Positions 56,967 to 64,000 of a stretch of 64,000 nt of DNA are shown here, one piece after another (position 1 is the stretch's first letter; each line of letters opens with the position of its first letter). The position numbers and the translations under genes were made by a program. Source of the stretch: JBHYDC01 sp051861205 (GTDB lineage Bacteria > Pseudomonadota > Alphaproteobacteria > Rhizobiales > Pleomorphomonadaceae). The notes beneath the pieces are model-generated. The model was not told the DNA's origin. It searched no databases and saw only the letters and a list, made by a program, of their open reading frames with translations. The stretch lies in NCBI GenBank assembly GCA_051861205.1, contig JBHYDC010000020.1, positions 7,083 to 71,082 of the forward strand, in the 5' to 3' direction.

Positions 56967-59141
56967 TCACCCCTTATCTCGGCCGAAGAGACCACTTTGG
57001 CGACGGAACGCGGCATAGGAGAAGCCCCGGACCGCCTGTGATCCCGCCCATGCAGCGACGCGCGGCAACCACACGAGTTGGGAGCGGCGGCGGCGGCGTT
57101 TGGCTCGCGTATCCTCGATCTTCGCAAGATCACTGAACTGCATTTCCGCAATCAGGCGGTAGCGATCGTTGCAATCGTCCGTGAACTTCAAACCGAAGAA
57201 GCGGCCCCCTTCGTCGCGTCCAGCACCCATGACCTGGACGGGAATGCTGAGCGCTTCGCCGTCCTCAAGGCTGGTTCTGACGATGGCGCCGCGATCGGCA
57301 CTGAAGCCGGGAATGAGACGGCCGCCGGCAATGTGAACCTTGGCGCCCCCCGACGAGATATCGGAAATCGTCACATCAAGGACTTCGCTCTCGATCTCGA
57401 TCGTCCCGGCAAGGCGGTGGCTTGCCACCCGAGGCATCCGGCGGCGCTCGCGGCGCTCCGAAACCACGCCAAGCGCAAGACCCGCGATGATCAGGTTGAG
57501 GAAGTTCCAAAGCCCGACGATCAGCACCAGTCCGCGAACTTCCGGCTCACTGATGTAGCGCTCCACCGTGATGACAGCCGCCGTGAGCAGGATGGTGAAG
57601 ATGGCGTAATAAGGCGCCGCGAGTTCGGAGAGATAATCGCGGTCGACCGCCACGCCCTTGTTCGTCACTTTGAACTTCGGTGCGCGTGGGTTCATCAACA
57701 CCTTCAAGACGGCACCGATCAGATAGACCGACTGAACATACTCATACAGCTCGGAAATCAACGGCCATCGAACTCGCCCGTAGAGATAGCTCTGCATGAT
57801 CAGCAGCGCGCCCATATAGATGACGGTGTAGGCGAAGAACTCGCTCACGGTCGCCTTATAGATCTCCATGTCGAAGAAGATGAAGAGCAGTGGCGCGATC
57901 AGGAAAATCATGCGCGGAATGGGGAAGAGCCAGAACATCGAGCTGGAGAGGTAGCAGATGCGCTGCGCAAGATTGAGGCCGCTGCGGAACATCGGGTTCT
58001 TGAGCAGCAGAATTTGAATCATGCCACGGCACCAGCGCGACCGCTGCTCGATGAACGAGGCAAAGGTCTCCGGCTGAAGGCCAGCGATCATCGGCTTGTC
58101 GACGTAGACGCTGTTCCAACCGCGCGAATGCAAGTCCACCGAGGTTTCACAGTCTTCCGTAATGGAAACACCGGAGAAACCGCCCACTTCCTGGAGCGCT
58201 TCCCGCCGCAAAACGGCTGCAGACCCACAGAAGAAGGATGCATTCCAGTTGTCGAGGCCCTTTTGGATGACGCTATAGAACATCTCGCTTTCGGACGGCA
58301 TGGTCGCGAAAGTCGCAAGATTGCGCTCGATAGGGTCGGGGTTCAGGAAGAAGTGCGGTGTCTGAACCAGGAACAACCGCGGATCTTCTAGGAAGTGCCC
58401 GACGGTTTCTTCCAGGAACTCGCGAGACGGCGCGTGATCGGCGTCGAACACGACAACGAGATCACCATCGGTCGTGGCCAACCCTGCATTCAGGTTGCCG
58501 GCCTTAGCGCTGACGTTGCGCTCGCGAGCGTGATAGGTGACGCCGACCTCTTCACAAAGCGCCCGAAACTGGGCGCCGCGAGTTTTTGCAGCTTCCGCAA
58601 TCTCCGGGTTGGGCGAATTAAGCCGTTCCAGCGTTGCGCCGTCGTCCAACAGGTGAAGCTTGAGCTTGCCGGCGGGGTAGCGCATGCGCTTGGCCGCCGC
58701 AAGCGTCGCGGCGACAATCTCAATGCTCTCATTATAGCTCGGGACAAAGACGTCGACGGTCGGCGCTGTTTCCGGGTCGATCGCAGGAGCCTTCGGACGA
58801 TCCTTCAAGCGAACAACCGCAAACAGACCGAGAAGCATGGCAAGGAAACAGAAAATCTCAGCCGCAAACACGACCAAAGACGCGATGAAGTTGACGGTGT
58901 CATCAACGGGCGGCAACGTACTTGTGCCGCGCCAAATCATGTAGCGAACAATAAGCGTCAATCCAAAAACGATGAAGATCGCACGCCAGGGTCCCTGAAG
59001 ACGAAGACGATCTATCGCCATCATCAACGTAAGCATAACAATACCGAGAACGATTTGCGCATCTTGGCTTACAGGAAAACTGATCAGTGCCAAGGCAAGT
59101 GTTAACGATAGCGAAGCGAAAAAAATCTGTAGAAACCGCAT
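56967..59141 (-). CDS. bcsA: Cellulose synthase catalytic subunit with PilZ domain
   Basis: 724 residues. The GT2 motifs are in order: LLDDG (about 166-168), FDADH (233-236), ITEDCE (328-330) and QRSRW (366-370). Membrane helices flank them. A C-terminal PilZ domain has the RRMPRV arginines (about 566-571) and DISSGG (594-599), the c-di-GMP site. It makes beta-1,4-glucan from UDP-glucose under c-di-GMP control. First gene of bcsA-bcsB-bcsZ-TPR. Confidence 0.95.
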   Translation of the reverse strand: MRFLQIFFASLSLTLALALISFPVSQDAQIVLGIVMLTLMMAIDRLRLQGPWRAIFIVFGLTLIVRYMIWRGTSTLPPVDDTVNFIASLVVFAAEIFCFLAMLLGLFAVVRLKDRPKAPAIDPETAPTVDVFVPSYNESIEIVAATLAAAKRMRYPAGKLKLHLLDDGATLERLNSPNPEIAEAAKTRGAQFRALCEEVGVTYHARERNVSAKAGNLNAGLATTDGDLVVVFDADHAPSREFLEETVGHFLEDPRLFLVQTPHFFLNPDPIERNLATFATMPSESEMFYSVIQKGLDNWNASFFCGSAAVLRREALQEVGGFSGVSITEDCETSVDLHSRGWNSVYVDKPMIAGLQPETFASFIEQRSRWCRGMIQILLLKNPMFRSGLNLAQRICYLSSSMFWLFPIPRMIFLIAPLLFIFFDMEIYKATVSEFFAYTVIYMGALLIMQSYLYGRVRWPLISELYEYVQSVYLIGAVLKVLMNPRAPKFKVTNKGVAVDRDYLSELAAPYYAIFTILLTAAVITVERYISEPEVRGLVLIVGLWNFLNLIIAGLALGVVSERRERRRMPRVASHRLAGTIEIESEVLDVTISDISSGGAKVHIAGGRLIPGFSADRGAIVRTSLEDGEALSIPVQVMGAGRDEGGRFFGLKFTDDCNDRYRLIAEMQFSDLAKIEDTRAKRRRRRSQLVWLPRVAAWAGSQAVRGFSYAAFRRQSGLFGRDKG

Positions 59142-59405
59142 GACATAGCCACCTATCGAATGTGACTATGGGATTACTACTGAAAAGGTGAAGCGAGTAT
59201 TAATTCAACCGCTTAAACTGATATACATATTGAACAATACTAATTTTTCCCCGCAAGAGGTGCAGTCAAGGTTACGAATTCTTTTACAGCCTTGCAGTTC
59301 TGACCGACCCCTCCCGGAAGCGGGCCTCCCCACGCAAAACAACAAATCCAAACGCTGTCATCGCGGCGCACGGATGTTTGAAATGGCGGAACGGATCGCT
59401 GGAAA
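59142..59405 (+). other. AT-rich promoter region of the bcs operon (264 bases)
   Basis: AT-rich compared with the coding sequence, with runs such as ttgaacaatactaattttt near 59230. It contains the bcsA promoter and no gene. The tRNA-Thr gene begins immediately to the right. Confidence 0.5.
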
Positions 59406-59480
59406 TGGTGCCGGCAGAGAGGATCGAACTCCCGACCTTCGGTTTACAAAACCGCTGCACTACCGCTGTGCTATGCCGGC
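59406..59480 (-). tRNA. tRNA-Thr (TGT)
   Basis: Reading the minus strand, the acceptor GCCGGCA pairs with TGCCGGC and the end is A-CCA (CCA encoded). The anticodon stem CGGTT/AACCG carries loop TTTGTAA, giving anticodon TGT for threonine. The T-arm GTTCGATCC is normal. No integrase lies nearby. Confidence 0.97.
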
Positions 59481-59524
59481 CACGCGGTTCAGATAGCGCA
59501 GACCGCATGCCCTGCGCAACAGGT

Positions 59525-60298
59525 TCAACCGCCTAGAATGTCACGGTAGAAGGGCACGGCGCGCAGATCGCCGGCTTTCTCGGCCTGTGCAGCGCGCATG
59601 GCCTCCAGCTTTGTCGCATCGACCAGATGCTGATAGCCGCGGCCGAGTTTTTTGTCGGACTCGGGAATGCGAGTTTGGATTTGCAGTTTGCGGCGCAGGG
59701 TTTCGTCGGTCCAGGGGCTGAAGCCGAACCAGAGCAGCATGAGGCCGTTCACATAAGGCACGCCGGGGTGCACGGTGGTATGGCGGCCGGGCGTGTATGC
59801 GCCGTGCGGGTGAACGTGTAGCAAACGGCTGCGGAAGGGCGGGGGCTGCGGGCTGGTGTCGATGTCCTCGAAATAGCCGTAGTGACGCTGGCGAACGAGC
59901 GGCAGACCGGCAATCGGATCCGGCTCTTCACGGCCCGGCGGATCGACCATGACGACGCCGCGGGTCTTGAATGCCTTGTAATTCTGCTTCTGACCGGCAT
60001 CCACCAGCCAGCGCAGATCCCGGCAGCACAGAAATTCCGTGACGTTGAGTGCGATCTTCCAGCCTGGGATCGTCTGCTCGATCTCCATCACCTCGCGGTC
60101 GCAGTTGACGGCGTCGAAGTTGGGGTTGCGGGTGGTGCGGATCTCCCAGCCCGGGACCATGTGCCGGCAGATCGCCACGGACCGGTCCGTGGAATGGTAA
60201 TCGATGAGAATACCATGATCGAACATGCCTCTATGGTGGTCGAGCCACCAGGGCAGCATGTATTCCTCGTTGAAGAAATGAACGATGACGGTCGTCAT
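59525..60298 (-). CDS. Glycosyltransferase family 2-like protein
   Basis: 257 residues. FFNEEYMLPWWLDHH near the start and HSTDRS nearby mark a GT-A type fold with the NEE-type N-terminus of the Glyco_tranf_2_4 group. The donor and acceptor are unknown. Four-base overlap with the methyltransferase gene upstream (ATGA), last of the three-gene unit. A role in capsule, lipopolysaccharide or glycan decoration is inferred. Confidence 0.8.
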   Translation of the reverse strand: MTTVIVHFFNEEYMLPWWLDHHRGMFDHGILIDYHSTDRSVAICRHMVPGWEIRTTRNPNFDAVNCDREVMEIEQTIPGWKIALNVTEFLCCRDLRWLVDAGQKQNYKAFKTRGVVMVDPPGREEPDPIAGLPLVRQRHYGYFEDIDTSPQPPPFRSRLLHVHPHGAYTPGRHTTVHPGVPYVNGLMLLWFGFSPWTDETLRRKLQIQTRIPESDKKLGRGYQHLVDATKLEAMRAAQAEKAGDLRAVPFYRDILGG

Positions 60299-61503
60299 TG
60301 CGTGATCCGGAACTCCGGATAATAGGTGATGAACCGGTCGTCCGGATTATTGCGCCGTTCGCGAACGCGCCGGCACACCTCGTCGAAGAAATTCCAGGCT
60401 AGAACCAGCATCAGCAGCGGCTTGTCTTCCTGCGACAAGGTTTCCGCCCCGGCAATCGGAATATCACGGCCCGGCGTGAGAAGGCCGACCTTGAGCGGGT
60501 TGTCGTCGATGATCATGTCGAGGTCGAGTTCGGCGTAGTTGAGGAAGGTGTTGCCCTTGGCCGCCGCGCCATAGCCGACGATCTTGAAGCCGCGCGCCCG
60601 GAAATCGGCCACCGTTTCACGGGTGCGGGCTGCGGTTTCAGTGATTCGGTCCATATAGGTGACGTAGGTCTGCGGATCGAACACGCCGTTCCGCTCCTCG
60701 TCCGCCAGGAATTCGGCAACGCTGGGTCCGGCCTCCGCAAGCGGCGTCTGGAGGGTCCAGACATAGCTCGTGCCGTGCACCGGCACCTTGCGCGCGGCCA
60801 CCATGTCCAAGCCGGCGCGCGTCGCCAGCAGCCTCATCGAGCGCGTGCTGAAGAACGAATGGTGCTCATGATAGACCGTGTCGAACTCGCGCCTGGCAAT
60901 CATTTCCGCCTGCGACGTCTGAACGAATACCCGTCCACCCGGCGCGAGGCTCGCCGCACAACCGGTCAGAAATTCAAGCGGTGTCGGAAGGTGCGCTACC
61001 ACGTTCATGGCGGTGATCACGTCAAACCCGCCACCGATGGCCCGCGCGGTCTCCGCGTTCCAATAGGCGGTCGTAATGTCGACGCCCTTCTCGCGGGCGA
61101 GCGGGGCGAGGTTTTCGGCGGGATCGACACCCCTTACGATATGGCCGCGCGCCAGAAAGCGCGAGAGAAGGCTGCCGTCGTTGCAAGCGATATCGAGCAC
61201 CCGGAGTTGGCGCCCGCCAAACTGCGCCTCCGTCCAGGTCACGAACCAATCGAAGTAATCGATGAGGGTTTTCGTGGTGCCGCTGACGTAGAGGTAGTTC
61301 TTATAGAGAAGGTCTGGTTCCACGGCCACGCTGAGCTGGCTATGAAAGCAATCTCCACAGACGTTCACCGCGAGCGGATAGGTGTCCTGGCGCTCCGATC
61401 CGTCGTGATAGCTATTGGCGAGCGGCTGGCGGCCAAGGTCCATGTAGGTCGTGAGTTTGGCGCCGCCGCAGGCCACGCAGCGGTCCATGATCTTGGTGCT
61501 CAC
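60295..61503 (-). CDS. SAM-dependent sugar C-methyltransferase
   Basis: 402 residues. A zinc site has Cys9, Cys12, Cys49 and Cys52. A SAM fold has VLDIACNDGS (about 102-111). The motif YHEHHSFF matches the catalytic His region of NovU/TcaB9-type sugar C-methyltransferases, and a C-terminal GYGAAAKGNTFLNY domain completes the family. It probably adds a methyl group to a nucleotide-bound deoxysugar. Four-base overlaps on both sides. Confidence 0.88.
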   Translation of the reverse strand: MSTKIMDRCVACGGAKLTTYMDLGRQPLANSYHDGSERQDTYPLAVNVCGDCFHSQLSVAVEPDLLYKNYLYVSGTTKTLIDYFDWFVTWTEAQFGGRQLRVLDIACNDGSLLSRFLARGHIVRGVDPAENLAPLAREKGVDITTAYWNAETARAIGGGFDVITAMNVVAHLPTPLEFLTGCAASLAPGGRVFVQTSQAEMIARREFDTVYHEHHSFFSTRSMRLLATRAGLDMVAARKVPVHGTSYVWTLQTPLAEAGPSVAEFLADEERNGVFDPQTYVTYMDRITETAARTRETVADFRARGFKIVGYGAAAKGNTFLNYAELDLDMIIDDNPLKVGLLTPGRDIPIAGAETLSQEDKPLLMLVLAWNFFDEVCRRVRERRNNPDDRFITYYPEFRITQ

Positions 61504-62396
61504 CCGCGCCCCCTGTCGGTCGCCAACAACTGGTCCTTATGCGCCACGAGGTCGGATACGACCGATTCGATCGTCTCGCGGAACGTGAAATCGAAGACGC
61601 GCTGAAATTTTCGCGTGTCGAGAACGAAATCATAGGTCGGGCTGGCATCGCCATAGGCGAGCGGCACGCCGAGGATGCGCCCGATCTCGGTCGCGATCTC
61701 GCCGACGGTCGCCGAGAAGCTCGCCAGATTGTAGATGCCGGGCGCCACCGGCCCCTTTACGATCGTCTCGACCGCGCGCACGAGGTCGCCCAGCACCAGG
61801 ATGGAGCGGTGGACCTGCGGGTTGAACACCGACACCGCGCCCTTGATGAGCGCGGATTTCACCATGCTGTTGATGATCAGGTCGGTCCGCAGGTTCGGCG
61901 AAATGCCGTTCACCGTGCCAAACCGCAGGGCGTAATACTCGCGCCCATAGAGCGCCGCCAAGCAGTCGCCGCCGTGTTTGGTGAAATCATAGACATTCGC
62001 GACCGTGAACGACACGTGGTCTTCAGACGCCGGTTCCCCGCCGAGCCCGGAATAGACGCTGGCCGAGCTGGCGTAGATAAGCTTCGTTCCATCCAGTTTC
62101 TGAAGAAGCCGGAAGAAGCCGTTGATATTGTTGTCTAAGGCAGCTCCTGGATCGCCGTTCGCCATTTTCACGCTGGAGTGCCCCGCGAGGTGCACGACCG
62201 CGTCGTGAGCATTCAGTTCATCGGCGGCCAGTTCGCGGTAGTCGATGCGCCGGCTCGCTGGATTGCTGACATTTCCGAAGATTTCGACGTCCACGCTGGT
62301 AACGGTGAACCCCTGCCGCTCAAGATGACGGCAAAGCGTGCTTCCGACATAACCGCAGCCCCCCGTGACCAGGACCTTGGGACTGCTCATGGACAT
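61500..62396 (-). CDS. NAD-dependent nucleotide-sugar epimerase/dehydratase
   Basis: 298 residues from the ATG at 62396, which has GGAG ten bases upstream. The Rossmann motif is LVTGGCGYVGSTLC. The YDFTKHGGD segment carries the Tyr-x3-Lys dyad. Such enzymes epimerise or dehydrate nucleotide sugars. It is the first gene of a unit that continues with a C-methyltransferase and a glycosyltransferase, so it probably makes the sugar used by them. Confidence 0.88.
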   Translation of the reverse strand: MSMSSPKVLVTGGCGYVGSTLCRHLERQGFTVTSVDVEIFGNVSNPASRRIDYRELAADELNAHDAVVHLAGHSSVKMANGDPGAALDNNINGFFRLLQKLDGTKLIYASSASVYSGLGGEPASEDHVSFTVANVYDFTKHGGDCLAALYGREYYALRFGTVNGISPNLRTDLIINSMVKSALIKGAVSVFNPQVHRSILVLGDLVRAVETIVKGPVAPGIYNLASFSATVGEIATEIGRILGVPLAYGDASPTYDFVLDTRKFQRVFDFTFRETIESVVSDLVAHKDQLLATDRGRG

Positions 62397-62503
62397 CAAA
62401 GGGAAGCTCCGCGCGGGAATCAGTTGCCGTGCATTATCGACCTTCGCAGATTAACCGCAACACTTGGCACGTGTGCTGCAATGATTGCCAATCGCGAGGC
62501 CAA

Positions 62504-63337
62504 TCAGTTGGACGGCTTCCCGATGCGGCTGGACACCACGTAAAGCGCGAGAACGCAGGCGTTCGACACGTTGAGGCTCTTGATCGGACCGGGCATGTCG
62601 AGCCGCGCGAGCACGTCGCAGGTTGCGGCGGTGCGCTGACGCAGGCCCTTGCCTTCGGCGCCGAGCACGAGGCAAACCGGCGCCCTCATCGAGGTCTCCT
62701 CAAGACTCGCGGGGGCCTCCGAATCGAGGCCGACGAGTTGAAATCCCTCGGCCCTCAATTCCTCCAGAGCATCGCCGAGGTTCTTTACCTGCATGACCGG
62801 CACAAGGTCGAGCGCGCCGGAGGCGGCCTTGGCGAGCACGCCGGATTCGGCCGGGCTATGGCGCGCCGTCGTCACCACGGCATCGACGCCCAGCGCGCAA
62901 GCCGTGCGCAAGATGGCGCCGACATTGTGCGGATCGGTGATCTGATCAAGCGCGAGCACGATCCGCGCCCCGGAAAGATCGGCTGCCCGAAGCGCATCGA
63001 GCGGCTCCACTTCCAGCGCAACACCCTGGTGCACGGCGTCGGACCCGAGCAACCGGTCGAGCGAGGGCGGCGACGCCTCGTTCGCCTCGATCGGCAATCC
63101 GCCCTCGAACCGCTCGGACAGGCGGGCGAGGGCGTTGCGGGTCGCGAGCAGCTTGATCGGGCGCCGGCGCGGGTTCTTCAGCGCCAGTTCCACGGTATGG
63201 AGCCCGTAGATCCAAAGCGTATCGCCCGCTTCCCGCTCGCGTTTCGGGCGTGGGCGGAAGGGGCGTCCCTGCGCACCGCCGACATTGAAGCGAGGGTTCG
63301 GGCCACGGCGAAAGGGGGGCGTTCTGTCGTTTGTCAT
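62504..63337 (-). CDS. rlmB: 23S rRNA (guanosine-2'-O)-methyltransferase RlmB
   Basis: 277 residues. A basic N-terminal tail of about 35 residues (RPFRPRPKRERE) is followed by the SpoU substrate-binding domain (LWIYGLHTVELALKN) and the SPOUT catalytic domain: ALDQITDPHNVGAILRTA with its Asn and Arg, LVLGAEGKGLR, and KSLNVSNACVLALY. It methylates G2251 of 23S rRNA. 108 bases upstream of the epimerase gene on the same strand. Symbol by family resemblance. Confidence 0.92.
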   Translation of the reverse strand: MTNDRTPPFRRGPNPRFNVGGAQGRPFRPRPKREREAGDTLWIYGLHTVELALKNPRRRPIKLLATRNALARLSERFEGGLPIEANEASPPSLDRLLGSDAVHQGVALEVEPLDALRAADLSGARIVLALDQITDPHNVGAILRTACALGVDAVVTTARHSPAESGVLAKAASGALDLVPVMQVKNLGDALEELRAEGFQLVGLDSEAPASLEETSMRAPVCLVLGAEGKGLRQRTAATCDVLARLDMPGPIKSLNVSNACVLALYVVSSRIGKPSN

Positions 63338-63521
63338 GGCGCCTTATATCCGGGGGAGGGGGCGGGCGAAAGAGCGGGCCGGGAATGTCAAAAGCCGGTC
63401 CATCAAGCCGGGTTGACAGGCAACGCCCGCCTCGCCATAAGGACGGCCGTTCGGACGGCAACCGCATCGTGCGGTCGTTCGATCTGTTTCGAACTCGCTG
63501 TTCGGCGGTTCGGGATGCGAT

Positions 63522-63606
63522 GGGGGAATGTCCCGAGTGGCAAAGGGGGCGGACTGTAAATCCGCTGGCTACGCCTTCGTAGGTTCGAGTCCTACTTCCC
63601 CCACCA
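63522..63606 (+). tRNA. tRNA-Tyr (GTA)
   Basis: Acceptor GGGGGAA pairs with TTCCCCC, followed by A-CCA (CCA encoded). The anticodon stem GGA/TCC has loop CTGTAAA, giving anticodon GTA. An extended variable arm makes it class II, as expected for tyrosine. It precedes tRNA-Gly and tuf, a common alphaproteobacterial arrangement. Confidence 0.97.
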
Positions 63607-63689
63607 TCGCCTTCAAGACTTTCTTATCGTCGATCGGCCCCATCGGGGGCTTGCCATCGGCGGCGCCTCCGCTTACTTCAAGGGGCAAC

Positions 63690-63763
63690 GCGGGTATAGC
63701 TCAGTGGTAGAGCAGCAGCCTTCCAAGCTGAATATGCGGGTTCGATTCCCGCTACCCGCTCCA
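63690..63763 (+). tRNA. tRNA-Gly (TCC)
   Basis: Acceptor GCGGGTA pairs with TACCCGC, followed by T-CCA (CCA encoded). The anticodon loop CTTCCAA gives anticodon TCC. D-arm AGCTCAGTGGTAGAGC and T-arm GGTTCGATTCC are normal. It lies between tRNA-Tyr and tuf. Confidence 0.97.
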
Positions 63764-63921
63764 CTCTACGCAACACCGGACTTCAGCACGGCTCAATTCA
63801 GTTAACCGGCCCTACGCCCAGGCGAGGGGAGGGGCTTGAACAACGGGCGAAAACCCACTATTCGAGCCGCCTTCTGGACCTCGGCTGCGCCGGAACCTTT
63901 ACATTCGAGAGAGACACGACG

Positions 63922-64000
63922 ATGGGCAAGGAAAAGTTTTCGCGGACGAAGCCGCACTGCAACATCGGCACGATTGGTCACGTCGACCACGGCAAGACGT
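63922..64000 (+). CDS. tuf: Elongation factor Tu, 5' part only
   Basis: The first 26 codons read MGKEKFSRTKPHCNIG then TIGHVDHGKT, the start of EF-Tu with its G1 loop. The window ends here. It is a GTPase that delivers aminoacyl-tRNA to the ribosome. Position after tRNA-Tyr and tRNA-Gly supports the call. Confidence 0.95.
   Translation, partial: MGKEKFSRTKPHCNIGTIGHVDHGKT

Noticed and set aside
59406..59480. tRNA-Thr as an integration site
   Set aside because: No integrase gene and no repeat of the tRNA end were found nearby.

Overview
The window is a GC-rich alphaproteobacterial chromosome segment, most likely from the Hyphomicrobiales (Rhizobiales). Four things point there: tRNA-Tyr and tRNA-Gly directly before tuf, a fused CysN/CysC protein, an agl-type alpha-glucoside locus, and a TIGR03808-type Tat-exported repeat protein. 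There is no rRNA, CRISPR array, integrase, transposase or obvious prophage. Most of the content is metabolic, transport and cell-surface genes.

Layout. 1-1497: an edge-truncated flavin monooxygenase with an NTF2-like N-terminus. 1764-10386 (minus): an exported or envelope block. It holds an outer-membrane barrel protein, a tight four-gene operon (arylsulfatase, exported HAD phosphatase, DUF3300, DUF2950), an AT-rich non-coding block, and an eight-haem cytochrome c fused to TPR repeats. 10600-13391: a DUF427 protein and a DUF4386-like / NAD(P)-epimerase / Crp operon. 13482-16855: a glycogen-debranching-type glucosidase and a GT4 glycosyltransferase. 17303-23925: a fumarylacetoacetate hydrolase (FAH) family protein, a DMT exporter, an alpha/beta hydrolase, and a DenD-like dehydrogenase / FAH-family / HAD-hydrolase group. 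24034-24637: a broken YdeI/OmpD-associated gene. 24934-25581: a TerC-family membrane protein behind a structured leader.

Sulfur is a main theme. cysT-cysW-cysA (25798-28604) and the sulfate-binding protein (31457-32485) supply sulfate, and cysD-cysNC (48787-51596) activate it to APS and PAPS. The transporter set is split by a pyroglutamyl-peptidase-like gene, an SNF2-like helicase and a small membrane protein. The arylsulfatase could release further sulfate in the periplasm.

32558-44218: galE (interrupted by a 10-N assembly gap), ybaK, a fused 5-oxoprolinase, a phospholipase D family protein, an aminotransferase, an SDR protein lacking its catalytic residues, an asparaginase and the Tat-exported repeat protein. 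44360-48583: alpha-glucoside use (aglK and aglA, divergent from a LacI regulator, with LacI-type palindromes between). 51753-59141: a cellulose operon bcsA-bcsB-bcsZ-TPR with overlapping genes. 59406-64000: tRNA-Thr, a three-gene sugar epimerase / C-methyltransferase / glycosyltransferase operon, rlmB, tRNA-Tyr, tRNA-Gly and the start of tuf.

The best candidate for an undescribed system is the sulfatase/HAD/DUF3300/DUF2950 exported operon with its neighbouring barrel protein and eight-haem TPR cytochrome. The BcsABZ operon, whose last gene is a TPR-only periplasmic protein, and the structured TerC leader come next. All functional calls come from reading the sequence and from remembered family features; no database search was run.
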